55,884 bases of DNA from NCBI GenBank assembly GCA_020636195.1, contig JACJYH010000009.1:1-55884 (forward strand), written 5' to 3'. Source of the DNA: Lewinellaceae bacterium. Its GTDB lineage: Bacteria; Bacteroidota; Bacteroidia; Chitinophagales; Saprospiraceae. The position numbers and the translations under genes were made by a program. This document shows, piece by piece, positions 16,406 to 27,100 of this stretch; the stretch's first letter is position 1; every line of letters starts with the position of its first letter. Below the pieces are notes generated by a model that saw nothing but the letters and a program-made list of their open reading frames with translations, was not told where the DNA came from and made no database searches.

Positions 16406-17242
16406 ATGAACCCATCAAATGAAATGCTCAAAGAAATCGTCAAGAAAAAATATAGCGAAATCGCTGAGCAAAGTCCGGAAATGAACGCATCTTCATGTTG
16501 CGGAGCCGGAGGCTGCAGTACCCAAGTGTACAATATTATGAGCGATGATTATGATTCATTGGAAGGATATCATCCTGATGCAGACCTAAAACTAGGATGT
16601 GGCTTGCCAACACAGTATGCAAAAATTAAAAAAGGTGATACAGTTGTTGACCTTGGAAGTGGCGCGGGAAATGATTGCTTTGTTGCAAGGCATGAAACTG
16701 GAGAAACCGGCAAAGTCATTGGAATCGATTTCACTGAAACCATGATCAAAAAAGCGCGGCAAAACGCCGAAAACAGAGGTTTCAACAATGTAGAATTTCG
16801 ATATGGTGACATTGAAGATATGCCATTATCAGACCAAATGGCTGATGTTGTTGTTAGCAATTGCGTGATGAATTTAGTCCCTGATAAATCAAAAGCCTTT
16901 AGTGAAGTATATAGAATTTTGAAATCAGGCGGTCACTTTAGCATCTCTGACATCGTTTTAAATGGCGAACTCCCAGAAAAAATACAGAATGCAGCTGAAA
17001 TGTATGCTGGTTGTGTATCAGGCGCTATTCAAAAGAATGAATATTTGGATATTGTAAAAAAGATAGGATTCAAAAACATCGTAGTACAGTCAGAAAAATC
17101 CATCATCATACCGGATGATATTCTTTCATCATATCTAAATGAAGATGAACTTAAAATATATAATGAAAATAAAAATATCATCCAAAGCCTAACATTGTAT
17201 GCTGAAAGGCCAAAAGCTTGCTCAGGCAATTGTTGCTGCTAA
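16406..17242 (+). CDS. arsM: Arsenite S-adenosylmethionine methyltransferase ArsM
   Basis: This 278-residue class I methyltransferase has SAM motif I VVDLGSGAGNDCFVA and GKVIGIDFT, the ArsM motif YGDIEDMPL, and arsenic-binding cysteines in the expected places: CCGAGGC near residue 32, KLGCGLP near 66, SNCVMN near 152 and YAGCVSGA near 200. It ends in a Cys-rich tail, CSGNCCC. The enzyme methylates As(III), giving volatile or more easily exported products. It starts at ATG 16406. It follows the transporter on the same strand, with a hairpin between, so probably has its own promoter. Confidence 0.92.
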   Translation: MNPSNEMLKEIVKKKYSEIAEQSPEMNASSCCGAGGCSTQVYNIMSDDYDSLEGYHPDADLKLGCGLPTQYAKIKKGDTVVDLGSGAGNDCFVARHETGETGKVIGIDFTETMIKKARQNAENRGFNNVEFRYGDIEDMPLSDQMADVVVSNCVMNLVPDKSKAFSEVYRILKSGGHFSISDIVLNGELPEKIQNAAEMYAGCVSGAIQKNEYLDIVKKIGFKNIVVQSEKSIIIPDDILSSYLNEDELKIYNENKNIIQSLTLYAERPKACSGNCCC

Positions 17243-17276
17243 AAGATTTGATATTTTAATTCCAGTAAAAGACTTA

Positions 17277-19790
17277 TCACCTATTGCGTAACGCCATAAG
17301 GAAGTGGTTGAGCTCTTCGGTGCTATAAAACAACACTTCTCTTGGCTTACTTCCTTGTGCTGGACCAACGATACCCAATTGTTCCATCTGATCCATGATT
17401 CTACCAGCTCTGTTGTAACCGAGTTGCATTTTTCTTTGAATCAAAGAAGTTGAACCCGACTGGGTAGAAACGATCAATCTTGCTGCATCATCAAATAAAT
17501 CATCTAAATCAGATACTTTCAAATCCGAAGCTCCTGCATTCTTGTCGTCATCATTTTGATATTCCGGCAAGTAGAATGGTTCCGGATAACCCTGTTGGTC
17601 TGAGATATGTTTGATAACAGCTTCCACTTCAGGTGTATCTACAAAAGCACATTGAAGCCTTACTGTCGTACTTCCTATGTTAAGCAACATATCACCACTA
17701 CCTATCAATTGATCCGCTCCGCCTCCATCAAGGATAGTTCGAGAGTCTATTTTTGAAGCCACCTTAAATGCTAGTCTTGCTGGGAAGTTAGCCTTGATGA
17801 CTCCTGTAATGATATTTACAGAAGGTCTTTGGGTAGCTATAATCAAGTGAATTCCAATAGCTCGCGCCAATTGAGCCAATCTTGCTATAGGCAATTCCAC
17901 TTCTTTTCCGGCTGTCATGATCAAATCACCGAATTCATCAATGACAAGAACGATATATGGCAAAAATTTGTGTCCTTCCTTTGGACTAAGCTTGCGGTCA
18001 ATGAATTTTTCATTGTATTCATTCAGATTTCTTACTCGTGCCTTTTTGAGTAAATCATATCTGGTATCCATCTCAATACATAGAGAATTCAAAGTGTTGA
18101 TGACTTTGCTCGTCTCCGTGATGATAGGTTCGTCTTGATCCGGCAAGAATGCAAGAAAATGCTGATCTAAATGCCCATAAGGGAATAATTCCACTTTTTT
18201 AGGATCTATCAAAACCAACTTCACTTGAGAAGGGTGTTTCTTATACAACAAGGACATTAAAATTGTATTGATACCAACAGATTTACCTTGTCCGGTTGCC
18301 CCCGCCACAAGCAAATGCGGCATCTTAGCCAAATCAGCTACGAAAACTTCGTTAGATATCGTCTTACCGAGTGCCACCGGAAGCGCCATTTTAGTTTGTG
18401 TAAACTTCTCTGATTGAAGTACATCTTTTAATGAAACAATTTGCTTGGATTTATTTGGAACTTCTATTCCAATGGTGCCTTTACCTGGTATAGGAGCAAT
18501 GATACGAATACCTAAAGCCGATAAACTCAAGGCTATATCATCTTCCAAATTTCTAATTTTGGAGATCTTTACACCGGGTGCAGGAACAATCTCAAACAAT
18601 GTCACTGTAGGTCCAATCGTAGCTCTAATTTTTGTAATTTCTATCTTATAGTTCAGCAACGTCGCAATAATCTGATCCTTGTTGGCTTCAAGTTCAGCGC
18701 GGTCTATTTCAGTCCGCTTATCATCATAATCCAATAATAAATCCAATGTTGGAATCTTGTATCTTGACAATTCAGCCTTTGGGTCATATGGCTCCAAGGC
18801 GTCTTCGAGCTTCACAGCCTCAATTTCTGTTTCTGGAGCAATAGGAACCTGAGCAAGACCATTTGATTGCATGGTTTCTAGGCTATTCTGATTATCAACA
18901 AGATCAAAAGGTTCTTCTATGTCTAATGACAAGGAAGTTGGATTGGGCGCCTTGTAAGATGTTGGTGCAGGCAGATCGACCTCTAAATCTAAAAAGTCCG
19001 CATCTGCCCTTTGCTCACCTATCGGGGTTGTTGGGATGGCACCCTCTTTTACATTAAAATTTGTTACATGAACATTATCTTCAAACAGTGAATCTATATC
19101 ACTATTTATATTTTTAGAATTGCTTTTTGGCTTTTGATGCACTATATCGCTATCCTCTATACCTTTAAAAAAATCTAAATTTGGCAAAGAAATTTTTGAT
19201 AATGGATTATCAATTTGAATTTGTTCAAATTTGGGATTAAATCTCCAAACGAAATAAACGCCTGAGATGAATAATAAGAAAATAAATAATCCAACTTGAC
19301 CCATAAAATTTGTCAACCAAAAACTCGTGCTCTCACCAAATGCGCCGCCCCAAGTAAATTCTGATTTTCTAAAGATCGTCTCAAGGAACAATGACAAAAA
19401 AGCCATCATCACAATTGAGTTTCTAGCTAGAATGAAAAATGGTTTCAATGAATTCTTCACCATAAGATCATACCCGAGCTTTGCAATCAAAACTACCAAT
19501 ACTACTGAAGGAAGACCAAATCCCCAATAGAAAAAAGCATTTGAAAGAATAGCTCCTAACCTACCCAACCAATTATCCACACTCAAGTTACCTTGAATCA
19601 ACATGCGCCATGAAAAGTTCAATACTTTATCCTGGTCCGCTTTCCAAGTATAAAGGTAGGAAGTGAATGCTATCGACAAATAAATGGCAATCAACAATAA
19701 AATAATTCCTGTAACTTTGGGGATGCGTTCATCCCTCCAAGAAAACTTTGAAGGGGATGAAGACTTCGGTTTTTGCTTCTTATTGGACAT
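17277..19790 (-). CDS. ftsK: DNA translocase FtsK/SpoIIIE
   Basis: I start it at ATG 19790 (MSNKKQKPKSSSPSKF), giving 837 residues; an in-frame extension to 19832 has no ATG. Four membrane helices occupy the first 190 residues, then an acidic, Pro/Asp-rich linker. The motor follows: Walker A VAGATGQGKSVGIN, Walker B PYIVLVIDEFGDLI, and IATQRPSVNIITGVIK. The C-terminal winged-helix gamma domain (STSLIQRKMQLGYNRAGR) reads KOPS-type polar sequences. It pumps chromosome termini through the division septum. A reverse-strand TATCTTTG box lies at 19956-19963. Confidence 0.95.
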   Translation of the reverse strand: MSNKKQKPKSSSPSKFSWRDERIPKVTGIILLLIAIYLSIAFTSYLYTWKADQDKVLNFSWRMLIQGNLSVDNWLGRLGAILSNAFFYWGFGLPSVVLVVLIAKLGYDLMVKNSLKPFFILARNSIVMMAFLSLFLETIFRKSEFTWGGAFGESTSFWLTNFMGQVGLFIFLLFISGVYFVWRFNPKFEQIQIDNPLSKISLPNLDFFKGIEDSDIVHQKPKSNSKNINSDIDSLFEDNVHVTNFNVKEGAIPTTPIGEQRADADFLDLEVDLPAPTSYKAPNPTSLSLDIEEPFDLVDNQNSLETMQSNGLAQVPIAPETEIEAVKLEDALEPYDPKAELSRYKIPTLDLLLDYDDKRTEIDRAELEANKDQIIATLLNYKIEITKIRATIGPTVTLFEIVPAPGVKISKIRNLEDDIALSLSALGIRIIAPIPGKGTIGIEVPNKSKQIVSLKDVLQSEKFTQTKMALPVALGKTISNEVFVADLAKMPHLLVAGATGQGKSVGINTILMSLLYKKHPSQVKLVLIDPKKVELFPYGHLDQHFLAFLPDQDEPIITETSKVINTLNSLCIEMDTRYDLLKKARVRNLNEYNEKFIDRKLSPKEGHKFLPYIVLVIDEFGDLIMTAGKEVELPIARLAQLARAIGIHLIIATQRPSVNIITGVIKANFPARLAFKVASKIDSRTILDGGGADQLIGSGDMLLNIGSTTVRLQCAFVDTPEVEAVIKHISDQQGYPEPFYLPEYQNDDDKNAGASDLKVSDLDDLFDDAARLIVSTQSGSTSLIQRKMQLGYNRAGRIMDQMEQLGIVGPAQGSKPREVLFYSTEELNHFLMALRNR

Positions 19791-20150
19791 AAAAACAAGT
19801 AATCGGTTTTCTACAATAAATACTCCTAGCACAAATACATAAAATCAAAAAAGAATCTAGATTTTAGCCATATAAAACATGACTTCAGAAACCCAACCAC
19901 TTGATTAGTAAACCTTTATTCTATACCTTTAATTTTACATATTTAAATGATAATGCAAAGATATAACTTTTTTTACATATTACTATTTTTTATAATATAT
20001 TTTCAAAAAAAAATTTAAAAAATACCCTAATTATACTTCTTAAACAAATACAAAACCGAAATTAAAATAAATGGACTTAAGAGCAAGGACAAAATTTTCT
20101 TTCACCTTTCACACCAAGATGGAAACTATTTTCATCATTATGATAGTTTA
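19791..20150. other. Divergent promoter region of ftsK and the sigma-factor gene
   Basis: AT-rich, with no gene. CAAAGATA at 19956-19963 is the complement of TATCTTTG, a perfect -7 box for leftward transcription into ftsK with a leader of about 160 bases. I do not find a matching box for the rightward sigma gene, which may be read from its own alternative promoter. Confidence 0.4.
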
Positions 20151-20720
20151 ATGTTCATGTATCCAATTCCAAAACATATCATCGAAGGGTGTAAAAACCA
20201 GAATCCAGGTTCACAAAAGGAATTATATGAACTGTCAAAAGGATATTTATTTGGACTATGCATGAGGTACATCCCAAGTAGTGCAGATGCTGAAGATGTG
20301 TTCAGTGACGGCTTTTTCAAAATATTCACAAAAATAGATAGTTATTCTTCGGAAGGAAGTTTTGAAGGATGGATGCGAAGGATCATGATCAATGAATGTT
20401 TGATGCATCTAAGAAAAAAAACAAGTCTTCATTTAACTGTAGAATTGACCGAGAATCAAAATAATCTTTCTGAGGAATCTGAAGAGTTTGAAACACAACA
20501 TTCCATAGATGAAATTATGACAGCTATTGACCAACTACCCGATGGATACCGAACTATATTTAATCTATTTGTCATTGAAGAATTTAAACATAGAGAGATA
20601 GCAGAAGCACTTGGTATAAGCATCAATACTTCAAAATCTCAGCTGATTTTGGCAAAAAAGAAGTTACAATCTATTCTTAAAAAAAAAGTAGGTTTTAATC
20701 TAAAAATTAATAAGAGATAA
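20151..20720 (+). CDS. ECF-type RNA polymerase sigma factor
   Basis: This 189-residue protein contains sigma region 2 (SKGYLFGLCMRYIPSSADAEDVFSDGFFKIFTKI, residues about 27-60, then GWMRRIMINECL) and region 4 (DQLPDGYRTIFNLFVIEEFKHREIAEALGISINTSKSQL, residues about 125-165), without region 3: the ECF layout. It recruits RNA polymerase to a small regulon. ATG 20151 is the first start; an ATG two codons later is equally possible. The next gene, four bases on, encodes a one-helix membrane protein, the usual anti-sigma arrangement. Confidence 0.92.
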   Translation: MFMYPIPKHIIEGCKNQNPGSQKELYELSKGYLFGLCMRYIPSSADAEDVFSDGFFKIFTKIDSYSSEGSFEGWMRRIMINECLMHLRKKTSLHLTVELTENQNNLSEESEEFETQHSIDEIMTAIDQLPDGYRTIFNLFVIEEFKHREIAEALGISINTSKSQLILAKKKLQSILKKKVGFNLKINKR

Positions 20721-20724
20721 TATC

Positions 20725-21051
20725 ATGAAATTGAGTAAAACATATCACAAACAAATTAGAGATCATTCCATTGATCCACCAAGTCATGTGTGGTTGAAAA
20801 TAGAAAACAAAATGCTGAAAAAAGATATCGCCACACAAAAATCTCAACATTCTTTTTCAAAGATTTTATTGGCAGCCTCCTTACTTTTGGTTATTAGTTT
20901 CATGTTTCTAATTAAACAAGAAAATACCAAAATGGGCAATGAAGCTACAAGTGAGGTTCTTGCAGAAACAAATGACTATGGGTATTACGATTTAGATAAA
21001 CTTCAACAATTATCACAAGCATACAAATCCCTGATTAAAAATGATTTATAA
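20725..21051 (+). CDS. Small single-pass membrane protein, candidate anti-sigma factor
   Basis: This 108-residue protein has a cytoplasmic N-terminus with PPSHVWLKIENKM (residues about 18-30), one membrane helix (ILLAASLLLVISFMFLI, about 47-63) and a short outer tail ending in LQQLSQAYKSLIKNDL. The N-terminal PPxxVWxxIE pattern is common in Bacteroidota proteins encoded right after ECF sigma factors, where it is thought to bind the sigma. It is much shorter than classical FecR-type anti-sigmas. Spacing of 4 bases implies co-translation with the sigma gene. Confidence 0.7.
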   Translation: MKLSKTYHKQIRDHSIDPPSHVWLKIENKMLKKDIATQKSQHSFSKILLAASLLLVISFMFLIKQENTKMGNEATSEVLAETNDYGYYDLDKLQQLSQAYKSLIKNDL

Positions 21052-21052
21052 T

Positions 21053-21086
21053 AAAAAAGGGGCACTCATCGAGCGCCCCTTTTTTT
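21053..21086. terminator. Bidirectional rho-independent terminator
   Basis: AAAAAAGGGGCxCTC (21053-21067) pairs with GAGxGCCCCTTTTTT (21071-21086) with one mismatch and a 3-base loop. A-run and T-run flank the stem, so it can end the sigma/anti-sigma transcript rightward and the giant HYR gene leftward. Confidence 0.9.
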
Positions 21087-21102
21087 ATTGATATAAATGT
21101 GA

Positions 21103-24100
21103 TTAATCAACAATCAACATCTTTCCTCTGATTAATTGGTCATTGGACTTGATTTCAAACATATACATACCTGTATTTGGTACATCTACTCTATCCAAGC
21201 GAATATTTTGATTTCCTGCGATTAGATCCATTGACTTTTTCGCAACCAATTTTCCATTGAAATCATACACTCTAATATCAGTCAATCCACTGACATTAAG
21301 ATCGAAATTCAAAGTTGTCTGCTGGGTCCAAGGATTTGGACGAATGCTTGTCACACCTGCCAAATCTTCGTTATTGCTGAAGCGCAAGTTCAATTTCTCA
21401 ATATTCAGATTTTCATTGGTATATATTTCATTGCTGAATGCATCTGACAATGTCATATAATCTGAAAGTTTACCACTTACCAAAGCTTTCACTTTTACAG
21501 TAAATAGTTTGTCACCTTTCTGAGCAGAGATCATTTGCTTAGCTGCATAAGCAATACCTAAAGTATTTCCAGAGATTAAAACATCATTTTTGCTTACATC
21601 TAATGTTCCTTCAGATATGTCAATTATAGACAAACCATTGAATTCCAATTTAGCTTGTAAACCTGCAATAAGATCAGAAGAACCACTTAGAACATCAATG
21701 TCGAATATTTGACCTTTGACAAAACTTTGATCGTTCAATACTAATCCTGATGCTGATCTAACTTCAGAAGACTCTGATTGACTATTGCAGATAGCATTCA
21801 TATTAAGATCACCAACTTTAACAGCAACAAAATCAATGTTCATGTCATTAGACAGTAAATCAATATTGTACAATTCAGTAAATGACTGTGCAAGAGGATT
21901 TAAATCAGGGTTGAATACATAATTTTTATCCACAAATCTCCAACTTGTATTGTTTGAGAAGGTCATTTTATCACCCAAAATCACTTTGCGCATTTCAGTC
22001 AAATCTCCAACGGTGATAGCTTTGTTATTATTGATATCAGCGGCAATATATTGATACGGACTTGTAAGCGACTCAATACCAAGAATATGTCTTTGTATCA
22101 TCACTAAATCTACAGTACTTACACCATTCAATACATCATCATTTTTAGACGCATGAACTTGATAATTACCACCTTTTTCAATCTCACCAAATGTATATTG
22201 ACCAGCATTGTTGGTATTTACTGTTACTTGTTCTGATCCGTCCAAAATTACTTCCACATTCACAACTTTAACGTCATTCATATTGGAAATTGAACCGGAG
22301 ATAACAGATTTACGTCCACTTACTGAACAATCACAATTGTAAGCTTCCACGTCTCCAACACCTAACTTAGAGTAATTTTCCAAATCACTGTCGAGATCTA
22401 TATAACTATGTACATCGTAAGCACCGTTACTGTAATTGACATCTGCTACACCATACACACTCAAAGTACCATCAAGATTATAAGCATCCACAGTGGCCCA
22501 CATCATGTCATCACAGAAAGTTTCTCCATCACAAACATATGTACCGTAATCGATACCACCAGATGAATTTGCAGCGGACACATTAAGTGCATAGTAGTTG
22601 TTGCTGATATACACCTGCCAACCCGAACCAGGGTTCTGGAATCGCATAATTCTTGCGTGGTGTGCTGGATTTACTCCAGTTGTATGATATGGTATTCCAA
22701 AATCATCCAACATTCCACGTTCTGCAACCAACATCTCTCCAGATGTATTAAAGGAAATATCAGAAACAGGGTTTGACATATAGTATGTATTGCTTCCTTC
22801 CAAATAAGGAAGTACAAGTTCAAGTGCTTCAGTACTTGGCATTGGATTACCATCAGCATCTAATTGTACACTCCAAATTTGGTTATGTTTGGTATTTGTT
22901 GGTACATCATCTCTTAAATCTACATTCCACAATGCATAATAAAGCTTGATCACAGAATTCTCTTGATTGATACCCAATCCCCAAGGTCTCTGACCACGCG
23001 GAGCAAAACCTAAAGCACCATTGTCTAAACCGGCAGCACTTGCGTCGCCAAATCTCGGATCATAGACATTTTCTATAACTCCTGTGCTTGGATTTATTTT
23101 ATAAATTTTACCATCTTCAAAATTGCTGACGAATAATTTATTGTTATATCTATCAAATGTCAAATCTCCCAAACCGGCACCGGTTTTTACAGTCCAAGCT
23201 TCTCCTAAAGGAGCGCCCCAAGTTCCTGTTAAAGTCTGGTTTGGCAATGCTGCTGCATAGGCTGCATTGTAGCTTGCTGACTGATATGTGGTGACAAATT
23301 CTGTATTCACACCTCCTGTCAAAGCATCTATCTTATAAATACTTCCTGAACCTCGTAATTGGTCAGGTGCTGTACCATCAGGAAACTCTTGAGATCCAAA
23401 AACAGTGGATGCACCTGCATAGATATTGCCATCATTATCGATTGCTAAACCGAATACCGTTCCTAAATTGCCCAAAGTCCATTCGAAAGCAGGTCCATGG
23501 TAAATCTTATCTTCGTATGTAGTACCACTTGGTCCCCAACTATCTAAAGGTAAGAAATCACAAGTACGATCATTTTTCACAATAGCAAGTACATAATCAT
23601 CAGGATATGACTGACTATTGTTGTTGAAATTACCCGGTGAGCATGAAGCAGCTATTGTATTACATCCCCAAAACTCAGGCATCTTACTACAGATATAATC
23701 ATTGTCTTGAATATCTACGAATGTGCTACAGAAGCTGGTATTTCCATTTTGGTCTGTAACCCAAAGCTCAATTTCTTGCTTTCCTATGTCCTCACAATCA
23801 AATGTACGGAGTATATCATCCGTATTTGATGAGAAGCTCAATTGAACAGCATAGTTATCACATGGATGTGAACTCTTATTGTCAAAAAACTCTGGACTAA
23901 GCATCACCATTGGAAGTCTTCCATCAGGTGTATCCATCAATGTCAATGCTGCAGCAAGACCTTCCTTACACACCGCAACTGGTGATTTACAGTTTCTCAC
24001 TTCAAAATTAAATTCTAAAGCAGATTGATTGCCACATCTATCTTCTACAGTGTATCTAATGTGATAGATACCTATCGGATAAATTCCTGATGCATCAGCG

Positions 24101-27100
24101 GTATGACCACTTGAATAATATGTGCCACCTTGTGTTATAGTGTAAGACCACTTTAATTCGTCAGAAGGTGTGCAATCAGTGGCCTCTGCCACGACATCAA
24201 TATGTCCACCTACACATGCAGGATCATATGAGCACTCATAATAATCACTTTGTGGTGTGATAGTAGGCGGCGTATTATCCATTACCTTAATCTCTTGTTC
24301 ATATTTCCAGGTCAATGGGCTTCCATTATCGTCTCTTTGGCACCAATCGATAACTGTCCAATTTCTAATAATCTTGTAACAAGCTCCATTCGTTGTAAAT
24401 GGATATACTTCATCTTCATATCTAAATCCTACTAGGTCACATACACCTTCAGAAAAGACAGGATATTGACTACCTTCAGGAAGAGATTCAGGAACTAATC
24501 CATCATACTGACACTGACCTAATACTGTATAATTTTTAGGCCAAGTGATTCCGGTATTTCCATCAAATGGTGTTGGGTTTACAACAGATATTACTTGTGA
24601 ACAAGTTTGTAATAACTTACTTCCCTCAAACAATTCAATTGTTCTATAAATGGAACCTACACCACAAGCACTTCTTTGATCATCTAAAGTATTGACTACA
24701 TTTAAGTTTGAAGGGCAATTGTCAATCAATGTCGGTGCTCCAAAATAGAAATCAGGATCATTTGCATCATACGTATATCCACATTCATCTATTTCAAACG
24801 AATCAGGACATTCCATGGATGCTGTAACTTTATCTTGCACTTTTACACTGACCATACACATATTTGTATTTCCACCAGCATCGGTTACTAGAAGCTGAAC
24901 CATTGGAGAAGTATTGGCATCTAAACAACAGAAACCAACCTTGTCATACCATCCTTCTGTTTGCTCAAAATTGCATGGATCATCTACTCTTCTGATTTTC
25001 AATACGACATCACTACATTCGTCCATACTGCCATCATCCACAGATACTGCTGTAATCTCTGTATATCCATTATTCTTCAAACTGACAGTATTGAATTGAT
25101 CACATAATGCAACCGGACTGGTATTATCTCTAACAGTAACTGTATAACTGTTTTCTGAAGAATTACCACATGCATCAAATGCTGTATAAACAACTTCGTG
25201 TACACCTACAGGAAGTACAAGTTTGCCACCATTAGTATCAATATACCCTGTTGATGAATTATCAGCTGTGTTATACGCGTTGACATATACTTTTTGAATA
25301 CCTTGACAATTGTCTGTAATAGTTAAAGTAGGAACAGTGATGGTTGCATCACAGCTTGTACTTTTTGTAGAAACTGTGATGTCATTAACATGTGGAATTA
25401 CAGGACCTACATTATCGATGATGTCGATCATTTGCATTCCTACAAACAATTCCACAGTGCTGCTGCACCACCATTCAACAATTCTCCAAGTTCTAATGAT
25501 TCTTGTCTTACAACTTGTAGATAATACCAATTGATCTGTATAATCTATAGTTGCATTACAATATAATGTACTCAATTGTGATGTTGGATAAAGTGGGTAT
25601 CCTCCCAATCTTGGAACACCTGTTACAGATGGTGCTGGATATCCAAACCCTCTGTCGTCTTCAACAAATGTATCTGAACACTGTAAAACAGCATTCACTG
25701 GAGATACCACACCAGCAACTGAACTTCTTTCTAAATATATGGTAGCAGTACATGGTTCACTTTGATTACCATAAAGGTCTTTTGCAATATACTTTCTTTC
25801 TATCTTTCCGATATACGCTTCACAATCCAAAGGAATGTGCACCTCATTCACTAAAATGCTAGTAGCTGTACAATTATCTATGGCTTCAGCTGTAACAAGA
25901 TTCTCTATATCTGAAAGACAACTTACAGTAATGTCATCACATTCTATTGTAGGTGGTAATTTATCTTCTATTGCAACAGTATTCATACATCTCCAACCGG
26001 AATTGACATTTTCAATACTGTACATCAATGTTTTTCCAACTAAAGATGCATCAATTAAGGCACCTAAATTATTTCCTAAACCACTTATAACATTGATATC
26101 CCAGCTGTCATCACAACCCAAAAGGATTTCTCCATCTATTTCATAACCTGTCAATACCAAAGTCGCTGTGAGCAATGCCTCGCAGTTATCATCCACTGAA
26201 ACTTGAACTGGTTTACAACCTAAGTTAGGATTTACATATTCATTTACTATGATGTTGAACGAACAGGTGCCCGTATTTCCTGAGCCATCCGTCGCTGTAA
26301 ATGTGACAGTGGTCGTTCCTATTCCAAAAACGGTACCACTTAATACATCAGATTCTAAATCTATATCCTCCAATGGCGTACACACATCTGTGACGGTCGC
26401 ATCATCAAAGTTGATTAAACTGTCACATTGTAATGGACTCAACTGAATGATCATGTCATCCGGGCAAGTTACTACCGGATCCGGATCATCTGCTCTGAGT
26501 ATCAATTCCATGACTGTAGAATTACTACAACCTGTAGCGTCATCAGTAAATGACACAATCACAATGTCAGTGTCTTGCACCATATACGCTGTAGGATCCA
26601 GAATCAACACACCATCAATGTAATATTCGAAAACTCCCGGTTGAATGGAGATATCTTCTTGATAGGAAGTCAAATCCATTGGATTTTCAACCGTGCAGAT
26701 GGTGTCAGTCACTGTACCTACTACCGGAGCAGGTCCTTCAACCGCATTAAATGCATAAAGAGTACTAATTATTGGTGTACAACCGGATTTTGAAATGGTG
26801 ACTTGAACAGACTTTGGGCCTGTTGAAGACATCCATGTTCTCGATGGCGTAGCTGATGTATTATCATCAAACCCATTAAAACATGTTCCGGTACCCGTAC
26901 TATTATTATAGGCACACCAAGAATAAGTAAATGGTCCCGAATCACCAGTCACTTCAGCATAATAATATACTGTAGCTCCAAGACATACGTCACCGGATGC
27001 AACTGCAACAACACTGGCTGATGTTGGACACTGCGCAATAAGTTTGGTTTGACCCAATCCTACCCACAATACACATACCATTGCTAGTATTGCTCGTTTC

